This document shows positions 7,269-9,196 of a stretch of DNA of 9,196 nucleotides, piece after piece. This DNA is from Chitinophaga pinensis. Its GTDB lineage: Bacteria > Bacteroidota > Bacteroidia > Flavobacteriales_D > Crocinitomicaceae. A program made the translations under genes and the position numbers. Under the pieces are notes generated by a model. It was not told the origin of the DNA and ran no database searches. It saw nothing but the letters and a program-made list of their open reading frames with translations. Every line of letters starts with the position of its first letter. Within the stretch, counting starts at the first letter, position 1. Location: the NCBI GenBank assembly GCA_945868555.1, contig CAMBMC010000080.1, positions 1 through 9,196 of the forward strand, in the 5' to 3' direction.

Positions 7269-8363
7269 TTAGCTTTTGAAAGTTTTAACCACCGTGAGCG
7301 CGGCAAATATAAATAATCCGATAACTGATCCGAAGTAGACAAGATCGCTTGTGTCGATCACGCCCTTCATGATGGCGTCATAATGATATGTTAGGCTGAT
7401 GTATTGTAAAACAGAGTCAAATTTCCCCATGATGGCAAATGAGCCAAGGAGCCAGAATCCCCAGTAAAAAATGAAACACAGGAAGACCGCAATAATAAAT
7501 GCAACGATTTGATTGCTCGTGAGGGCGGATGCGAATATGCCAATAGCAACGAAGACAGCCCCGAGCAAGAGCAGTCCGATATAGGAGGTTATCGTTGCGC
7601 CATCGTCTAATATTCCAACAGGATTGCCAAGGAAATGAATGGAAACATAGTAGATTATCGTTGGGATTAATGCGATAAAGACAAGTGTAATTCCGGCAAG
7701 GTATTTTGATGCAATGATGTTAAAGTCGGTAATTGGCCTTGTAAAAAGAAGCTCTATGGTTCCAAGTCGGCGCTCTTCCGCAATCATGCGCATGGTAATG
7801 GCTGGAATGAGAATCATGAAAATGAAGGGGGAAATATCGAAAAATGGAATGAGGCTCGATTCACTTCCTTCAAGTAGGTTGGCATACATGTATTTGTTAT
7901 TCGGAAAAATCCAGTGAATTAATCCCGAAGCGAGCAAGAAGATAAGGATGAAAATATACCCAATAATTGAACTTAAAAACCCATTCAATTCCTTATTGTA
8001 CAAGGCGAAGAGTGGTCCTTCGGTAATGTTGTCTGCACCGATGTATTCTTTTTTACCAAAGGCCAAGAGAGGAAGAAATATGAATGGAAGGAGAACAAGA
8101 CCTAGCGAAAAGTACCATTTCTGATCAAATGCTTTTCCCAAGCGGTTCAGAAACCAACAATGTAAAACGACATTAAATCCAGGGATAATTAGGAGCAGTC
8201 CCCACCACATCGGCTTACCCACAATTTTGGATAAGATCATGAAGTTGTAAGGAGAGATGACGGCTTCCCACCCTTTGCGTCCAGCTTTAGTGAAGATTTT
8301 CCATAGCGACACCACACTCACGAAAAGCAGTACACACAAGATAATTTTTATCGAATCGTTCAT
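7269..8363 (-). CDS. gldF: GldF-type ABC transporter permease with extra N-terminal DUF5684-like membrane module
   Basis: The 364-residue protein falls into two parts. Residues about 119-364 (246 residues, the usual full size of GldF) form an ABC-2 type permease with six membrane helices and the typical opening ALYNKELNGFLSSIIGY (120-136), IPAITMRMIAEERRLGTIEL (186-205) and TRPITDF (208-214). This would be the membrane channel working with GldG and an ATPase encoded elsewhere. Residues 1-110 are an additional hydrophobic module containing KAGRKGWEAVISPYNF (26-41), KIVGKPMWWGLLLIIPGFN (46-64) and a closing FGKKEYIGA (102-110). It resembles DUF5684 and the N-terminal extension of Bacteroidota signal peptidase I. 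No ATG occurs near residue 119, so a separate standard GldF start is not available apart from a TTG at residue 121. ATG 8363 is the first in the frame. The permease call is strong; the family name of the N-terminal part is from memory of its motifs. Confidence 0.88.
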   Translation of the reverse strand: MNDSIKIILCVLLFVSVVSLWKIFTKAGRKGWEAVISPYNFMILSKIVGKPMWWGLLLIIPGFNVVLHCWFLNRLGKAFDQKWYFSLGLVLLPFIFLPLLAFGKKEYIGADNITEGPLFALYNKELNGFLSSIIGYIFILIFLLASGLIHWIFPNNKYMYANLLEGSESSLIPFFDISPFIFMILIPAITMRMIAEERRLGTIELLFTRPITDFNIIASKYLAGITLVFIALIPTIIYYVSIHFLGNPVGILDDGATITSYIGLLLLGAVFVAIGIFASALTSNQIVAFIIAVFLCFIFYWGFWLLGSFAIMGKFDSVLQYISLTYHYDAIMKGVIDTSDLVYFGSVIGLFIFAALTVVKTFKS

Positions 8364-8413
8364 ATCAAAAGAGGTGTGAATGGGCCAGTTTGAACCGCCC
8401 CAACTTACAACTT

Positions 8414-8421
8414 CAAATGTA
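8414..8421 (-). promoter_or_regulatory. Bacteroidota-type -7 promoter box for the gldF operon
   Basis: The minus strand reads TACATTTG, identical to the box before thrS and a perfect TAnnTTTG match. It ends 50 bp before the gldF ATG, implying a leader of roughly 40-45 nt. A clear TTG -33 element at the normal distance was not found. It lies between the repeat mosaic and the gene, where the operon promoter is expected. Confidence 0.45.
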
Positions 8422-8495
8422 ATCTTTCCTTTTGAAACGATTGCAGGTCATGGATGCTGAAATATCAGCCAACACTTGTGTATAATTTGTAGGGA

Positions 8496-8530
8496 ATTAA
8501 AAATTAAAAATTAAAAATGAAGAATTGGAA
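8496..8530. repeat. Short tandem repeat, 7-bp unit ATTAAAA
   Basis: Three exact copies of ATTAAAA (8496-8502, 8503-8509, 8510-8516) are followed in register by two decayed copies, ATGAAGA (8517-8523) and ATTGGAA (8524-8530). Strings of this kind are, in my recollection, scattered through intergenic regions of many Bacteroidota genomes. It carries no reading frame of note. Confidence 0.75.
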
Positions 8531-8660
8531 GTTGTGAGTAAGGAATTCAGTGGCTGAGGTGCGCAGCATACTCGAAGCCCGAATTACATTTATTTATAAG
8601 TAACCGAAGTACGAATAAGTCACTTGTCTTTTGTCTCAAGTCTTAATGACTTAACATCCA
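8530..8660. repeat. Probable degenerate interspersed intergenic element
   Basis: This non-coding stretch continues from the 7-bp tandem repeat. It contains an imperfect hairpin, GGCTGAG (8552-8558) pairing with CTC plus AGCC (8571-8573 and 8576-8579) around a two-base bulge. An AAGT/ACTT-rich section follows (AAGTCACTT at 8617-8625), then CTTGTCTTTTGTCTCAAG, and a small perfect hairpin AAGTC-TTAAT-GACTT (8638-8652). The GGCTGAG...TCGAAGCC motif and the TTGTCT-type strings resemble mobile or repetitive intergenic sequences I associate with Bacteroidota. Repetition elsewhere in the genome cannot be checked from one window. Together with the tandem repeat it fills most of the gap between gldF and csp. 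Confidence 0.4.
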
Positions 8661-8675
8661 AAAGTATTTAAATAG

Positions 8676-8704
8676 AAAAAGCCCCGACAGTGTCGAGGCT
8701 TTTT
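8676..8704 (-). terminator. Intrinsic terminator downstream of the cold-shock gene (bidirectional in form)
   Basis: AAAAAGCC (8676-8683) pairs with GGCTTTTT (8697-8704) and CGAC (8685-8688) with GTCG (8692-8695), separated by one C/A mismatch, with an AGT loop. On the minus strand the hairpin starts 24 bp after the csp stop and ends in a T-run, as expected of a rho-independent terminator. The flanking A- and T-runs are symmetrical, so it could stop transcription from either side. It insulates csp from the gldF operon. Confidence 0.85.
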
Positions 8705-8727
8705 CAAATTGATGCGATATATTGTAG

Positions 8728-8922
8728 TTACGCTAACTTCACATTCATGGCATTCAATCCTTTTCGTCCTTCTTCGAGTTCGAACTCTACTTCATCGTTT
8801 TCCTTAACTTTGTCGATAAGACCTGAGACGTGGACAAAATACTCTTTTTTTGATTCTTCGTCGATAATGAAACCAAATCCTTTTGTTTCATTAAAGAACT
8901 TAACTGTTCCCTTGTTGTTCAT
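8728..8922 (-). CDS. Cold-shock domain protein (CspA family)
   Basis: This 64-residue protein is a single cold-shock domain, a five-stranded OB fold that binds single-stranded RNA and DNA and acts as an RNA chaperone in the cytoplasm. RNP1 is KGFGFI (14-19) and RNP2 is YFVHVS (28-33). The aromatic position that is Trp11 in E. coli CspA is Phe (in KFFN, 8-11), a common Bacteroidota variant. The length is standard and the frame intact. ATG 8922 gives the typical MNNKGTVKFF opening. A terminator follows closely, and 88 bp separate it from the upstream ABM-like gene on the same strand, so it is probably a separate short transcript. Whether it is cold-induced or constitutive cannot be told from the sequence. 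Confidence 0.96.
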   Translation of the reverse strand: MNNKGTVKFFNETKGFGFIIDEESKKEYFVHVSGLIDKVKENDEVEFELEEGRKGLNAMNVKLA

Positions 8923-8947
8923 TGTACTATTGAATTGATAATTTTGG

Positions 8948-8955
8948 TAAAGATA
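8948..8955 (-). promoter_or_regulatory. Candidate -7 box for the cold-shock gene
   Basis: The minus strand reads TATCTTTA, one mismatch from TAnnTTTG, ending 25 bp before the csp ATG. Upstream on that strand is an uninterrupted run of nine A residues (8980-8988) in very AT-rich DNA, which could act like an UP element. No -33 TTG is seen, and the local AT-richness makes chance matches likely. Confidence 0.25.
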
Positions 8956-9010
8956 TGTTTATATTTTAATAAGTTGCACTTTTTTTTTATTTAATTGACA
9001 TCAACATTTT

Positions 9011-9196
9011 TTAATGAAGATTTTCGAATCCATCAAAGTACGTGTTTAAAGTCCATGCATCGGCTTTTTGCTCAAACCAACATTTTATTTTTGGCCAAAT
9101 TTCTTGAAAAATTTCTGATGTTCGATAGCTTTCAAGTGCTTCTTCCGACTCCCAAATACTGTAGGTGAAAACAATGCAAGGATTCTTTCTGTCCTG
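9011..9196 (-). CDS. Antibiotic biosynthesis monooxygenase (ABM)-like protein, C-terminal part (partial at right edge)
   Basis: The last 61 codons of a minus-strand gene are present and end at TAA (9011-9013); the N-terminus lies outside the window. The visible protein contains NPCIVFTYSIWESEEALESY followed by RTSEIFQEIWPKIKCWFEQK and ends DAWTLNTYFDGFENLH. The pattern of a strand with (F/Y)TYS.W.SEEALE.YR followed by a helix and a W-x-K segment is that of the small dimeric ferredoxin-like ABM family, which in Bacteroidota is mostly of unknown substrate. Related proteins include quinol monooxygenases and haem-degrading enzymes; I cannot choose among these from the fragment. It lies 88 bp upstream of csp on the same strand. 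No terminator is visible between them. Confidence 0.72.
   Translation of the reverse strand, partial: QDRKNPCIVFTYSIWESEEALESYRTSEIFQEIWPKIKCWFEQKADAWTLNTYFDGFENLH

Noticed and set aside
7265..7342. Upstream in-frame extension of gldG to ATG 7342 (26 extra residues)
   Set aside because: It would overlap gldF by 74 bp, and the extra residues are unlike a GldG N-terminus. ATG 7264 sits 4 bp after the gldF stop and gives the usual basic start before the first membrane helix.
8496..8530. CRISPR array or phase-variable tract
   Set aside because: The 7-bp units are directly adjacent with no spacers, and the tract is about 75 bp upstream of the predicted gldF promoter and outside any coding frame.

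Overview
The window looks like an ordinary chromosomal segment of a Bacteroidota bacterium, most likely order Flavobacteriales. The evidence is the linkage of gliding/transport genes gldF and gldG to a DUF4340-like gene and dnaN, a ComEC without a metallo-beta-lactamase domain, promoter boxes of the Bacteroidota type (TAnnTTTG), weak Shine-Dalgarno sequences, and an AT-rich composition by eye. A Fluviicola/Crocinitomicaceae-like source would fit, but I cannot settle family or genus from this sequence.

Layout. At the left edge (1-63, minus) is the first codon stretch of thrS, running out of the window. A 140-bp divergent intergenic region separates it from comEC (204-2174, plus), a full-length DNA-uptake channel gene. 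comEC converges on, and overlaps by 4 bp, an unrecognised lipoprotein gene (2171-3103, minus). From there everything reads on the minus strand. In the order of transcription: a partial antibiotic-biosynthesis-monooxygenase-like gene (9011-9196), a cold-shock protein gene (8728-8922) with a strong intrinsic terminator, a 360-bp non-coding stretch containing a repeat mosaic and a promoter, gldF (7269-8363), gldG (5477-7264), a DUF4340-like membrane-anchored protein (4418-5470), dnaN (3154-4272) and the lipoprotein.

How the genes work together. gldF, gldG and the DUF4340-like gene are spaced by 4 and 6 bp and are almost certainly one transcript making membrane parts of the Gld ABC transporter. 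Its ATPase (GldA) is not in the window. dnaN follows after 145 bp with its own promoter-like box, and the lipoprotein gene probably rides on the dnaN transcript. The remaining genes (thrS, comEC, csp, the ABM-like gene) are housekeeping or general-purpose and not obviously connected.

The most unusual item is gldF. It carries about 110 extra N-terminal residues that resemble the DUF5684-type membrane module also found at the N-terminus of Bacteroidota signal peptidase I, fused in frame to a normal-length GldF. I see no CRISPR array, transposase, phage gene, toxin-antitoxin pair, tRNA or rRNA, and no clear undescribed multi-gene system.
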